Positions 1 through 6,246 of a stretch of 6,603 bases of DNA are shown here, piece after piece. The stretch comes from Planctomycetales bacterium (GTDB lineage: Bacteria > Planctomycetota > Planctomycetia > Pirellulales > Thermoguttaceae): assembly GCA_007122045.1 (NCBI GenBank), contig SKJM01000193.1:1-6603 (forward strand), in the 5' to 3' direction. The translations under genes were made by a program, and so were the position numbers. The notes beneath the pieces were generated by a model. That model worked only from the letters and a program-made list of their open reading frames with translations, was not told the DNA's origin and did no database searches. Each line of letters opens with the position of its first letter. Position 1 is the stretch's first letter.

Positions 1-238
1 CCATGCTACCATACGAAGCCCGCAGGAGTAGACCTTGCCGCTCCAGCTTCGCGACGATCCGGCTGATGGCCGTGGCGGTCGGCCGCTTGCCCTTGCCGTC
101 CGTCCAGCCGACCTGCCCGGAGAAATCCGCGATCTCCCTGCGGTTCAGCGCGCATTCGGCGAAAGCGGACAGTTGCATGACGTGCCGCGCGTCGGCATCG
201 AGCTTCTGATAGAGCGAGAAGAGCCTTCCGTTGGCCAT
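1..238 (-). CDS. Winged-helix-like DNA-binding protein, N-terminal part (runs off left edge)
   Basis: An open frame starts at ATG 238-236 and runs without a stop to the window edge, giving 79 residues beginning MANGRLFSLYQKLDADARHV. The start is supported by a GGAGG Shine-Dalgarno 7 nt upstream; a second ATG at 243-241 is in another frame. The segment from about residue 33 (LNRREIADF) to residue 72 (AISRIVAKLERQGLL) reads as a helix-turn-helix whose last helix leads into a probable wing, as in MarR-like or other winged-helix regulators. About ten polar residues (GWTDGKGKRP) sit between the presumed second and recognition helices, longer than in a minimal HTH. The gene has its own promoter with two palindromes, which suggests an autoregulated transcription factor. 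The C-terminal part is missing, so the family and any effector domain cannot be told; a larger protein with a wHTH head is equally possible. Confidence 0.72.
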   Translation of the reverse strand, partial: MANGRLFSLYQKLDADARHVMQLSAFAECALNRREIADFSGQVGWTDGKGKRPTATAISRIVAKLERQGLLLRASYGSM

Positions 239-245
239 GGCATCC

Positions 246-250
246 CCTCC
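246..250 (-). promoter_or_regulatory. Shine-Dalgarno GGAGG for the winged-helix gene
   Basis: GGAGG on the minus strand lies 7 nt before ATG 238-236. This spacing selects that ATG over the out-of-frame ATG at 243-241. Confidence 0.7.
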
Positions 251-284
251 GATGGGTGGGAGCGAGGTTGGTGGGGGTCCTCCG

Positions 285-302
285 GGTCGGATTAATTCGA
301 CC
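285..302. promoter_or_regulatory. Imperfect 18-bp palindrome at the transcription start (candidate operator)
   Basis: On the minus strand the site reads GGTCGaATTAATcCGACC, symmetrical except for one base pair on each side of the ATTAAT core. It directly follows the -10 box and would cover the expected start point about 7 nt downstream. A protein bound here would block initiation. It could also fold as a small 5'-UTR hairpin. The symmetry is seen directly; the operator role is inferred. Confidence 0.5.
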
Positions 303-331
303 AGGATACCACGATTGTTTGTTGACGTCAA
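303..331 (-). promoter_or_regulatory. Sigma70-type promoter of the winged-helix gene
   Basis: Minus-strand -35 TTGACG (331-326, 5 of 6 matches to consensus) and -10 TATCCT (308-303, 4 of 6) are separated by exactly 17 nt (325-309) of locally AT-richer DNA. The 5' UTR to ATG 238 would be roughly 58 nt. Its position just after the probable terminator of the hemG operon, and before a gene with a good Shine-Dalgarno, supports the call. Promoter consensus in planctomycetes is less well defined than in E. coli, which limits certainty. Confidence 0.62.
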
Positions 332-332
332 C
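321..332. promoter_or_regulatory. Perfect 12-bp palindrome GTTGACGTCAAC over the -35 box (candidate operator)
   Basis: GTTGACGTCAAC is fully self-complementary and contains the -35 hexamer. Its centre is 33 bp from the centre of the 285-302 palindrome, about three helical turns, so two bound dimers would lie on nearly the same face. A 12-bp palindrome of this type is a usual size for MarR/SlyA-like regulators, and the gene downstream encodes a wHTH protein. Autoregulation is inference. Confidence 0.55.
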
Positions 333-340
333 TAGCGGCG

Positions 341-369
341 AAAGCCCGGCCGTGGGGCTAGCACCGGGC
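341..369 (-). terminator. Probable rho-independent terminator of the hemG operon (weak T run)
   Basis: On the minus strand GCCCGG (369-364) can pair with CCGGGC (349-344) across a 14-nt loop that could also partly pair (GTG with CAC), followed at once by TTT (343-341). It lies about 48 nt after the hemG stop and about 10 nt before the -35 of the next promoter, where a terminator is expected. The T run is only three long, so efficiency is uncertain. Confidence 0.45.
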
Positions 370-416
370 CACCAGGTCGCCTTCGAGGGAGCGGAACTCC
401 AACATGCAAGAGACGG

Positions 417-1880
417 TCACGCGTTGGAGCCGGTCCGTGCACCCGCGGCGGCCAGGATGCGTTCGGCGGCCGACTCGCCGGTGTGGATGCAGTTCGGGAT
501 GCCGACGCCTTCCAAGGCGTTGCCCGCCAACTCGAGGTTCGGCAGGGCAGCCACGCGCGCCAGCACCCGGCCGATGCGCTCGCGGTGGCCTACGTGGTAC
601 TGCGGCATGGTGCGCGGCCAATGGGCCGTGTTGACATAGCACGGCTTCGCCTCCCTGCCGATTCGCAGCAGCGGCCGGAGTTCCCCCAGCACCAGCGGCA
701 GGAGTTCCTGCTCAGGCATCTCGGCCAGTTCGTGCCGCCGCGCCCCGCCAGCGAACGCCCGCAGCAGCACCTTGCCGTCCGGCGCGCGGTGGGCGTACTT
801 CTGGCTGGAAAAGCTGACGGCCAGGATCGGGCTCTGCTCGATCGCCGGGACGACCGCGCCCATGCCGTCCAGCGGGTGACCGACCTCGTCGCGGGCGAAG
901 GCTAGCGTCACAATGGCGGTGCCCGAATGCTCGACGGCCGCCAGGTCGGCCGCCGCCTCCGGATCGACCGGCCGCAGCAGTTCGGCCGAAACGTGCGACG
1001 GCGCGGCCAGGATGACGGCGTCGAAGGTTTCGGCTGCCGGCGGGCCCGCCGCGGGCCCCCTGCCGGCCAGGCTCAACCGCCACGCGTCGTCCGCCCGTTC
1101 CAGGCGGCGCACTTCGGCGCCGAGGCGCAGGGCGCCGGGGGGCAGGCGGGCGGCCAGCGCGTCGACCAGGCTCGACAGCCCCCGGCGCAGGGTGACGAAC
1201 ATGCTGTACCGCGCGCCGCTTTCCTTGGCGTGTCGCGGCGACTTCATCGCCCGGCGCATCGCGCGGATCAGGCTGCCGTGCTCGCGTTCCATTTCGCGGA
1301 ACCGGGACAAGGTGGCATCGAGGCTCAGCCGCTCCATGTCGGCGGCGTACACGGCGCTGACGAGCGGTTCGACGAGCCGCTCGAACACCTCGCGGCCCAG
1401 CCGGCGGCGCACGAAGGAGGCCATGCTCTCGTCCGCCTCGTCGCGCCGCGGCGGAATGAAGTACTCCATCGCCGCCCGCAGCTTGCCCCACGGGCTCAGG
1501 ATGGGCGTGACGGCCATCGGCCACATCCGCGCGGGGGCCATCATGAGGAACCCGTCGGGCAGCTTGTACAGCCGGCCGCGGCGCACCACGAAGGTGCGGC
1601 GATACTCGGGCGTGGTCTGGATCAACTCGTCTTGCAGGCCCAGCCGGCTGCACAGGGCGAGCCCCCACGGGAACGTGGTGATGAAGTTGTCGGCGCTCTG
1701 TTCGACCTGGAATCCGTCTTCATGCACCGTCGACAGCACCCCGCCCGGCCGGCCCGCCGGGTCGAACACGGCAACCCGGCACGCCGGATCGAGTTCGACC
1801 AGCCGGTGCGCGGCCGCCAACCCGGAAATCCCGCCGCCCACCACGGCCACGCAAGGCGAATTGGTTTGCTTTCGGTTCAC
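417..1880 (-). CDS. hemG: Protoporphyrinogen oxidase, HemY-type (FAD-dependent; hemG/hemY)
   Basis: This 487-residue flavoprotein belongs to the HemY/PPOX amine-oxidase-like family, which takes six electrons from the porphyrinogen ring late in heme synthesis, passing them to O2. The N-terminus has the FAD Rossmann motif VVGGGISGLAAA (about residues 13-24), then FDPAGRPGG (39-47), with Asp40 where Glu usually binds the ribose. A VEQSADNF segment (59-66) replaces the common E-x-GP-x-SF, keeping Glu60. The substrate region includes WPRTMPQYHVGH (421-432), and the C-terminal FAD site is LAGNALEGVGIPNCIHTGES (451-470). Length is normal for the family. The start is GTG at 1880-1878, preceded by GAGGAG. 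It is the last gene of the operon, 13 nt after the duplicated-domain protein. Related enzymes of the coproporphyrin-dependent pathway act on coproporphyrinogen III; sequence alone does not settle the substrate. The family call is firm. Confidence 0.95.
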   Translation of the reverse strand: MNRKQTNSPCVAVVGGGISGLAAAHRLVELDPACRVAVFDPAGRPGGVLSTVHEDGFQVEQSADNFITTFPWGLALCSRLGLQDELIQTTPEYRRTFVVRRGRLYKLPDGFLMMAPARMWPMAVTPILSPWGKLRAAMEYFIPPRRDEADESMASFVRRRLGREVFERLVEPLVSAVYAADMERLSLDATLSRFREMEREHGSLIRAMRRAMKSPRHAKESGARYSMFVTLRRGLSSLVDALAARLPPGALRLGAEVRRLERADDAWRLSLAGRGPAAGPPAAETFDAVILAAPSHVSAELLRPVDPEAAADLAAVEHSGTAIVTLAFARDEVGHPLDGMGAVVPAIEQSPILAVSFSSQKYAHRAPDGKVLLRAFAGGARRHELAEMPEQELLPLVLGELRPLLRIGREAKPCYVNTAHWPRTMPQYHVGHRERIGRVLARVAALPNLELAGNALEGVGIPNCIHTGESAAERILAAAGARTGSNA

Positions 1881-1884
1881 GAAG

Positions 1885-1890
1885 CTCCTC
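1885..1890 (-). promoter_or_regulatory. Shine-Dalgarno GAGGAG for hemG GTG start
   Basis: GAGGAG on the minus strand ends 4 nt before GTG 1880-1878, inside the 13-nt gap after the upstream stop codon (TGA 1896-1894). It supports the GTG start, which places the FAD motif at residue 13 as expected for the family. Confidence 0.65.
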
Positions 1891-1893
1891 GGG

Positions 1894-2559
1894 TCAGGCT
1901 TCCCGCGAGCGGGTCGAGTGGGCGGTGGCGGTTTGCATGAGGGTGTGCCAGTGCGCTTGGGCGCACGGGAACGCGTGGGCGGGACAATGGGAGCAGTCGC
2001 CCGTGCCGCCGCGGTCGGGCCGGATGACGTGTATGCGGCGCACTTCCACCGTGGCCTCCGTGCCCGAGGCGTCGTACGAGACCGTCCGCGACAGCGGCTC
2101 GTTCTCGACGGCCACCACCACGTGCCAGACGGTTCCCGGCGCGTCGATGCACTGGCGGTTGAGTGCCTGCACCGTGGCCTCGGCCTTGGGGTAGCCGAGC
2201 GGCGCCGCGGGCGCCCGTCCCGGCACCTGCCACACGCAGTTGGGCACGTCGAGCGGGCCGCCGGGCTCCCAGCCTTCCGGCCACGCGATGGTGTTCACCT
2301 GGTAGCGGAGCGGCGTACACAAGCGCCCGCCCACCTCCAAGCGGCCCACACCGCCGGGTTCGATCACCACGGCCCAGCGCTCCCCGCCGTTGCCGCGTTC
2401 GTTGTGGCCCATGGCCTGGCCGAGCGCGCAGAACAGATCGTCCACCGGGTCGAGGAACTCGACCGGCCGGCCCGGCTGGGGCGGGACGTCGTCGAAACCG
2501 GCGGGCTGCCATCCCGGCGGCCTGAGGATGAAGGCAACCTGGTATCGGGGCATGGTCAT
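1894..2559 (-). CDS. Unrecognised soluble protein with two tandem copies of one domain and a C-terminal Cys/His cluster
   Basis: A 221-residue protein of no family that I recognise. The start is ATG 2559-2557, which shares ATGA with the stop of the preceding gene; the open frame continues upstream, but there it is a shadow of that gene. No signal peptide or membrane helix is visible, so it is probably cytoplasmic. Residues 5-26 (RYQV..I..P.GW.P.G..DVP) and 85-106 align with 13 of 22 identities, and similarity continues into a Trp-containing strand in each copy (RWAVVIE near 61-67, VWHVVVAVE near 144-152). The protein is therefore two copies of a unit of about 80 residues. After the second copy, residues 189-205 hold CSHCPAHAFPCAQAHWH, with three Cys and four His, a possible Zn or other metal site. 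Translational coupling ties its expression to the membrane proteins upstream; hemG follows by 13 nt. A role as cytoplasmic partner or heme/metal-related factor is only a guess. Confidence 0.85.
   Translation of the reverse strand: MTMPRYQVAFILRPPGWQPAGFDDVPPQPGRPVEFLDPVDDLFCALGQAMGHNERGNGGERWAVVIEPGGVGRLEVGGRLCTPLRYQVNTIAWPEGWEPGGPLDVPNCVWQVPGRAPAAPLGYPKAEATVQALNRQCIDAPGTVWHVVVAVENEPLSRTVSYDASGTEATVEVRRIHVIRPDRGGTGDCSHCPAHAFPCAQAHWHTLMQTATAHSTRSREA
2556..2559 (-). other. ATGA stop/start overlap coupling two genes
   Basis: On the minus strand, ATG 2559-2557 and TGA 2558-2556 overlap by 4 nt. The 20 nt before the ATG contain no good Shine-Dalgarno, so the downstream gene probably depends on ribosomes terminating there. 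Confidence 0.75.
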
Positions 2560-4466
2560 CGCGGGCCTGTACGCCCCTGCGGGCGCCGCCCTCTTGGCGG
2601 TCTCTCGCCCTCGAACGGCATCATCTCGTCCATCATCATCATGCCCTCCTCGTCGTACATCATGTCGGGCATGTCGTCCGGCTCGGGCTCCGGCTCGACG
2701 GTGCGCCGCTCGTACTCGATTTGGTCCTCCACTTCGGAAAGCATGCGCAAGGTGCCGTCGTGATCCATCACCAGCACCCTTCCCGGCTCGGTCATGGCGG
2801 TTCGGCTCCCGCTGGGCAGCCGCCTGCCGCCGATCAAATCGAGCGCCACCATGCCCGTGACGAAGTCCACTTTGTCGGGTTCTTCGATTTCCGGTTCCTT
2901 GCGTGGCCCGCGACCGATCAACACGCCCGTCCCGCCGTCGTCCTCGCGCCGGCGCTGCCGGGGTTCGCGGATGACCGTTTCGGGGTAGTCGAGCAACTGG
3001 CCGCGCATGACGGGGAAGTCGCGGTGTACCTCCTCGCCGGTTTCTTTCCGCCATTTGATGATGGCCACCGTGCCGCGAGGCTCGTCGGTGTCGCGGAGCA
3101 GGGGGTGAACGCCGCCAGCCAGCACGAACGTATCGCGCGGGATGGTAATGACCGGTGAGGGCTCCGACCATCGGTCCTTCTCAATCCACCGCTGCCGGGC
3201 CAACTCAGGACGCTCGAGGAACTTCGGGTCGAGGCCGAAGTTCGGATTCGCCAGCAGCAGGCGAACCCGATAGCGGTACGACTTGCCGGGCTCGACCGAG
3301 TAGTCGAAGAAGCGGAACAGGAGGTAGTCGGGGTCCCGGTCGTACAGGTCCGTTTCCTCCCCGCCGTATTCCCCCCTGCCGTGTTGGAACATCCCTTCCT
3401 CGCCCATCATGCGTGGGGGCCTGGTGCGGGGCGTTCCGGGCCTCGGGCGGGGGCGCCCCCTGCCGTCGTCGCCGCGCATGGGCCAGTCGCCGAAGGGGTC
3501 GTCGGGGTCACCGATCGGGTCTTGGCCGGCGGGGGCCTCGTCCCAATCGTCCTCGACCCGGTGCCGCCGGAGCGGGATCTCCGGCGGATGGGCCACTTCC
3601 TCGCCCCAGGGGCTTGCCGGCTCCCGGCCGCCGTACTGCCCGCCCATCTCCCTTTGGTAGCTGGCTAGTTCATACCCCCGGGCTCGTTCTTCGACCACTC
3701 TCGGCCCCAGAGGAAACACCAACCGCGGGTGCACGAACCGCTCATCGACCACCTCCTCCGCCGTGCCGGTCCACGTCCTCTCGGCTTCGGCCAGCGCGGC
3801 GCGAAGGTTCAACGGGGTCCACTCCAGTTGCTCCGGATCGGACGGGCTCCGGTGCGGGTCCACTTCGGCGCGTTCCACGCGGTAATAGATATACTCGGGT
3901 ACGTCCGGTTCGGGGCTCGGCTTGATCCGCTCTTGGAAATACTCCTCGTACGCTTGCTTCTGCTGCCGGTCGGGGGCCAGCCCCACGATGACCGCCCAGC
4001 GCTGGCCCCGGATGCCCTGTTCCGTTCCTCGCCCCGCGGGCCGGCGGCCGACCCCGGCTTGTCGAGTTACACGCATGTTGAACGCCCCGTATCCAGCCGA
4101 ACCGCGCAGCTCGCGCACCAGGAGCACCGGCGGCTCACCGCGGAGTTCCAGGGGGTTGACCAGGCGCGGGTTCCACGATGCGACGTGGCGGTATTCCTCT
4201 TCCCGCGGGGGCCGGCTATCCAGAATCATGTGGGCGAAATCGGTCGCCTCGCGATCGGGGTCGGTGGGGCGGTCGTCCAAGTCCCGCCCGGCACGCTCGA
4301 CCGACTGCTCCAACTCGTCGGTCGTCCGCTCGTAGCGGTCCGCCCAAATCGCGCCGGCCACCAGGCCCAGGAAAGCGAGCACGACCGCGGCGAACACGAA
4401 TTTCTCGACGTTTTCCAGCAGGAATTCCTGGATGGCGTTCTTGTCGAACTTCAATTTGAGTTTCAT
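2556..4466 (-). CDS. Single-pass membrane-anchored protein with large exported domain and Met/acidic tail (planctomycete-type, unknown function)
   Basis: This 636-residue protein has a short charged N-terminus (MKLKLKFDKNAIQEFLLENVEK), one hydrophobic helix at about residues 23-42 and a long, probably exported remainder. Residues about 45-280 form a mixed helical and strand region. Residues about 285-380 are a Pro/Arg/Asp/Gly-rich linker. Then comes a strand-rich segment, FFDYSVEPGKSYRYRVR (386-402) followed by WSEPSPVI (433-440), which recalls the end of fibronectin-III/Ig-like folds, and a last folded region to about 590. The tail 597-616 has nine Met and eight Asp/Glu in 20 residues. I recall similar architecture in planctomycete hypothetical proteins near pilus-type genes, but cannot confirm it here. 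The start ATG has GAGGA 7 nt upstream (4478-4474) and overlaps the previous stop by 4 nt. Topology suits an inner-membrane platform component of a type IV pilus/type II secretion-like assembly; this is inference. No catalytic motif is visible. Confidence 0.9.
   Translation of the reverse strand: MKLKLKFDKNAIQEFLLENVEKFVFAAVVLAFLGLVAGAIWADRYERTTDELEQSVERAGRDLDDRPTDPDREATDFAHMILDSRPPREEEYRHVASWNPRLVNPLELRGEPPVLLVRELRGSAGYGAFNMRVTRQAGVGRRPAGRGTEQGIRGQRWAVIVGLAPDRQQKQAYEEYFQERIKPSPEPDVPEYIYYRVERAEVDPHRSPSDPEQLEWTPLNLRAALAEAERTWTGTAEEVVDERFVHPRLVFPLGPRVVEERARGYELASYQREMGGQYGGREPASPWGEEVAHPPEIPLRRHRVEDDWDEAPAGQDPIGDPDDPFGDWPMRGDDGRGRPRPRPGTPRTRPPRMMGEEGMFQHGRGEYGGEETDLYDRDPDYLLFRFFDYSVEPGKSYRYRVRLLLANPNFGLDPKFLERPELARQRWIEKDRWSEPSPVITIPRDTFVLAGGVHPLLRDTDEPRGTVAIIKWRKETGEEVHRDFPVMRGQLLDYPETVIREPRQRRREDDGGTGVLIGRGPRKEPEIEEPDKVDFVTGMVALDLIGGRRLPSGSRTAMTEPGRVLVMDHDGTLRMLSEVEDQIEYERRTVEPEPEPDDMPDMMYDEEGMMMMDEMMPFEGERPPRGRRPQGRTGPR
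2619..2678 (-). repeat. Met/Asp/Glu-rich low-complexity tail with CAT/ATG trinucleotide runs
   Basis: The segment encodes residues 597-616 of the 636-residue membrane protein: Met at 599, 602, 603, 609-612, 615 and 616, with Asp/Glu at eight of the other positions. On the plus strand it contains CATCATCATCAT, a short trinucleotide run able to vary by slippage without breaking the frame. Confidence 0.6.
4463..4466 (-). other. ATGA stop/start overlap between the two membrane proteins
   Basis: ATG 4466-4464 and TGA 4465-4463 overlap by 4 nt. GAGGA at 4478-4474, 7 nt before the ATG, gives the downstream gene its own ribosome binding site as well, so coupling and independent initiation are both possible. 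Confidence 0.75.
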
Positions 4467-6223
4467 GGCAGTGTCCTCGTTTCGGACGTTGACGAATGGT
4501 TCGCGGGGTCCGTCGGCTCCATGGCGGGGCCCTGTGGGGCCGCCGCGGGCGGTTGCGCAGCGTCCGGCTGCAGGGGAACCTCAACCGGCGGCTCGGCAAC
4601 CGGCGCCGGCATGTCGGCCGGGGTCGGCTCGGTGGCCGGCGGCGCCGGCTCTTCCGCCGGGGGTTGCTCGCCGGGTTCCACGGCTGCCGGGTCCTCCAGC
4701 CGGTCGGCTGCCGCCGCCCCGGTGCCAAGTTTTTCCAGGTCCGGCGGATTGTAAACGTAGATGATGCCGAACACCTCGACGTCGACGTAGTCGTGGTCGT
4801 CTACCTCGACGGCTCGGGCGCCGACCGAGGCTCCTTCGCGGATGACTTGCGGCCCTGCCGGCCGCGTCTGCCGGCCGGCGCCCACCCCGCGGCGTTCGCC
4901 GCGTTGCATCTGTGTGCCCTGGATCGGGTTGATGCGAACCCGCACCACCTCGATCGGCATGGCGGAATTGGCGCACTCGACCAGCAGTTTGGGTATGCGG
5001 CGTTGATGCATGTAGAGGTTCTTGTGAACCATCATCATCTTGAACTCGGCGTAGGGCGGCTGGGCCTCGAACTGGCGGGCGGAAAGGGGGAACCCGTTTT
5101 CATCGACGTAACGCCCGTCCAGCAGATTCACCTCCTGGAATCCCCGGCCGGTCCTTCCACCGTACTCGCCGTCCATGTCGTCCATTCCCATGCCGGCGCC
5201 CATTCCCATTCCGGCGCCCATCCCGGCTCCCGTTCCCGTTCCTGCGCCCATTCCAGGCCCTGCGCCCACACCCATTCCGGGCCCGCCGGCGGCGGCGCCG
5301 CCGGCGCCTCGGGCGGCCACGGTGGCCGGTTCCGCGAAAATGGTTTGCTGGCGCGACACCCAGGCCTCGGCGGCGGGGCGGCCGATTTCCAACGTGTTGA
5401 TTCGCTTGATCCAAGCCTTGTCAAACGACTCGACGCCTTCGTTGACACTGGCAATGATCTTCAGCAGCGCTTCGTAGACCCACAGGTCCTCCTGGGCGAG
5501 CAATACCTGTTGCGTGGTCGGGGTCTTCTCCCACCCGGCGGCGATGTCGAAGATTTCCGGCTGGGGCCAATCGACGAGCCCACGCCAGGGCTCCGGCTCG
5601 GTGTCCTGTTGTTCGCCGGGGCGCCCGGGCTGCGTGGGGGCGGCGGGGCGGCGAACGCCGTACTCCTCGCCGTACCCGGTCGAGACGCCCGTGGTGCGGC
5701 CGCGCCGCTCGCCGGGCCGGCCCCGGCCGCCCCGAATCTCCTCGGTGTACCGGTCCAACGGCTCGTCAGCGGGACGGCGGAGGTCGACCAGCCTCAGCAG
5801 GGTCGGGTAGTGCCGTTCGATGAAGTTCAAGTACCGCTCTCGGAACCGGGGGCGCATCTCCTGGCCCGGCTTCAGCGACTCGAACTCCCGGCGGAAGTCG
5901 TCGCCGAGGACGGCGGGCAGCGGATTGTTTTCCTTTTGTTGCTGGTACAGAATTTCCCAGCCTTCCAGTACCCGGTCCTTCTGCACGACGTGCTGCTTGC
6001 GCGTCGCTTCGACGCTTCCCTCGTTGCGGAGGTCCGGGTTGCCGGGAATCCGGCGGACCGCGTCGAAGTGGTCTTCGAGTTCGCCCTTGCGGCGCTCGAA
6101 ACGGCTCGCAAGATCGGCCGTCGCCCAGGTCCAGCACAGCAGGGCCACGATGACCGCGAGGCTGCACAGGACCCAGAAGTGATACTTCTGGACCATCACC
6201 AGTGCGAGTTTGAGTTTGTCCAT
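4463..6223 (-). CDS. Single-pass membrane protein with coiled region, Gly-X/Met tract and C-terminal beta domain (planctomycete-type, unknown function)
   Basis: This 586-residue protein begins at ATG 6223-6221, with AGGAG about 10 nt upstream. A 14-residue N-terminus precedes one hydrophobic helix at about 15-36 (WVLCSLAVIVALLCW); the rest is probably exported. Regions in order: charged helical, perhaps coiled-coil, 37-175; Arg/Gly/Pro linker, about 175-225; helical domain with LAQEDLWVYEALLKII (242-257); strictly alternating Gly-X tract 316-347; a domain from about 360 to 495 with RIPKLLVECANSAMPIEVV and ending VDVEVFGIIYVYNPP (about 478-492); Pro/Glu/Ala-rich tail from about 500. This plan (short cytoplasmic tail, helix, coil, compact alpha-beta domain) is like PilN/PilO or GspL/GspM platform proteins, and the end of the C-terminal domain resembles the end of the partial protein upstream. 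That relation is inference. It overlaps the next membrane protein by 4 nt, so the two products are probably made in similar amounts and may be partners. Confidence 0.9.
   Translation of the reverse strand: MDKLKLALVMVQKYHFWVLCSLAVIVALLCWTWATADLASRFERRKGELEDHFDAVRRIPGNPDLRNEGSVEATRKQHVVQKDRVLEGWEILYQQQKENNPLPAVLGDDFRREFESLKPGQEMRPRFRERYLNFIERHYPTLLRLVDLRRPADEPLDRYTEEIRGGRGRPGERRGRTTGVSTGYGEEYGVRRPAAPTQPGRPGEQQDTEPEPWRGLVDWPQPEIFDIAAGWEKTPTTQQVLLAQEDLWVYEALLKIIASVNEGVESFDKAWIKRINTLEIGRPAAEAWVSRQQTIFAEPATVAARGAGGAAAGGPGMGVGAGPGMGAGTGTGAGMGAGMGMGAGMGMDDMDGEYGGRTGRGFQEVNLLDGRYVDENGFPLSARQFEAQPPYAEFKMMMVHKNLYMHQRRIPKLLVECANSAMPIEVVRVRINPIQGTQMQRGERRGVGAGRQTRPAGPQVIREGASVGARAVEVDDHDYVDVEVFGIIYVYNPPDLEKLGTGAAAADRLEDPAAVEPGEQPPAEEPAPPATEPTPADMPAPVAEPPVEVPLQPDAAQPPAAAPQGPAMEPTDPANHSSTSETRTLP
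5183..5278 (-). repeat. Gly-X low-complexity tract (degenerate 6-18 bp tandem repeats)
   Basis: The segment encodes residues 316-347 of the 586-residue membrane protein, where every even residue is Gly and the odd ones are Met, Ala, Val, Pro or Thr, for sixteen Gly-X units. The DNA consists of imperfect copies of units such as GGCGCCCATTCC (plus strand), whose multiples of six keep the frame and the alternation. It is probably a flexible linker between two folded domains. Confidence 0.75.
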
Positions 6224-6246
6224 GTTCGGTTCTCTCCTCAGGCTCT

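Noticed and set aside
322..350. Promoter on the plus strand from the palindromic TTGACG
   Set aside because: The bases 17 nt downstream on that strand (CCCGGC) are not a -10 box, and no gene follows on the plus strand.
358..642. 94-codon minus-strand frame overlapping the end of hemG
   Set aside because: It is a shadow frame inside hemG with Arg/His/Pro-rich composition and no start signal.
913..2763. 616-codon open frame on the plus strand
   Set aside because: It runs antisense to hemG, the duplicated-domain gene and part of a membrane-protein gene, all of which have better protein features. Its translation is rich in Arg, Ser, Pro and Ala with no motif, as expected of an antisense frame in GC-rich DNA.
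2560..3171. N-terminal extension of the duplicated-domain protein (425-codon reading)
   Set aside because: The extension is an Arg/His-rich frame overlapping the real membrane-protein gene. The ATGA junction at 2559-2556 and the start of the conserved RYQV repeat just after it fix the shorter start.
3729..4754. 341-codon open frame on the plus strand
   Set aside because: It is antisense to the two membrane-protein genes, with no recognisable domain and a low-complexity Gly/Ser/Ala end that mirrors the Pro/Glu-rich tail of the real gene.
5175..5300. CRISPR-like array or plus-strand Pro-X protein
   Set aside because: The repeats are short, degenerate and without spacers, and in the minus-strand frame they encode a regular Gly-X tract. 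The plus-strand Pro-X reading is its antisense image.
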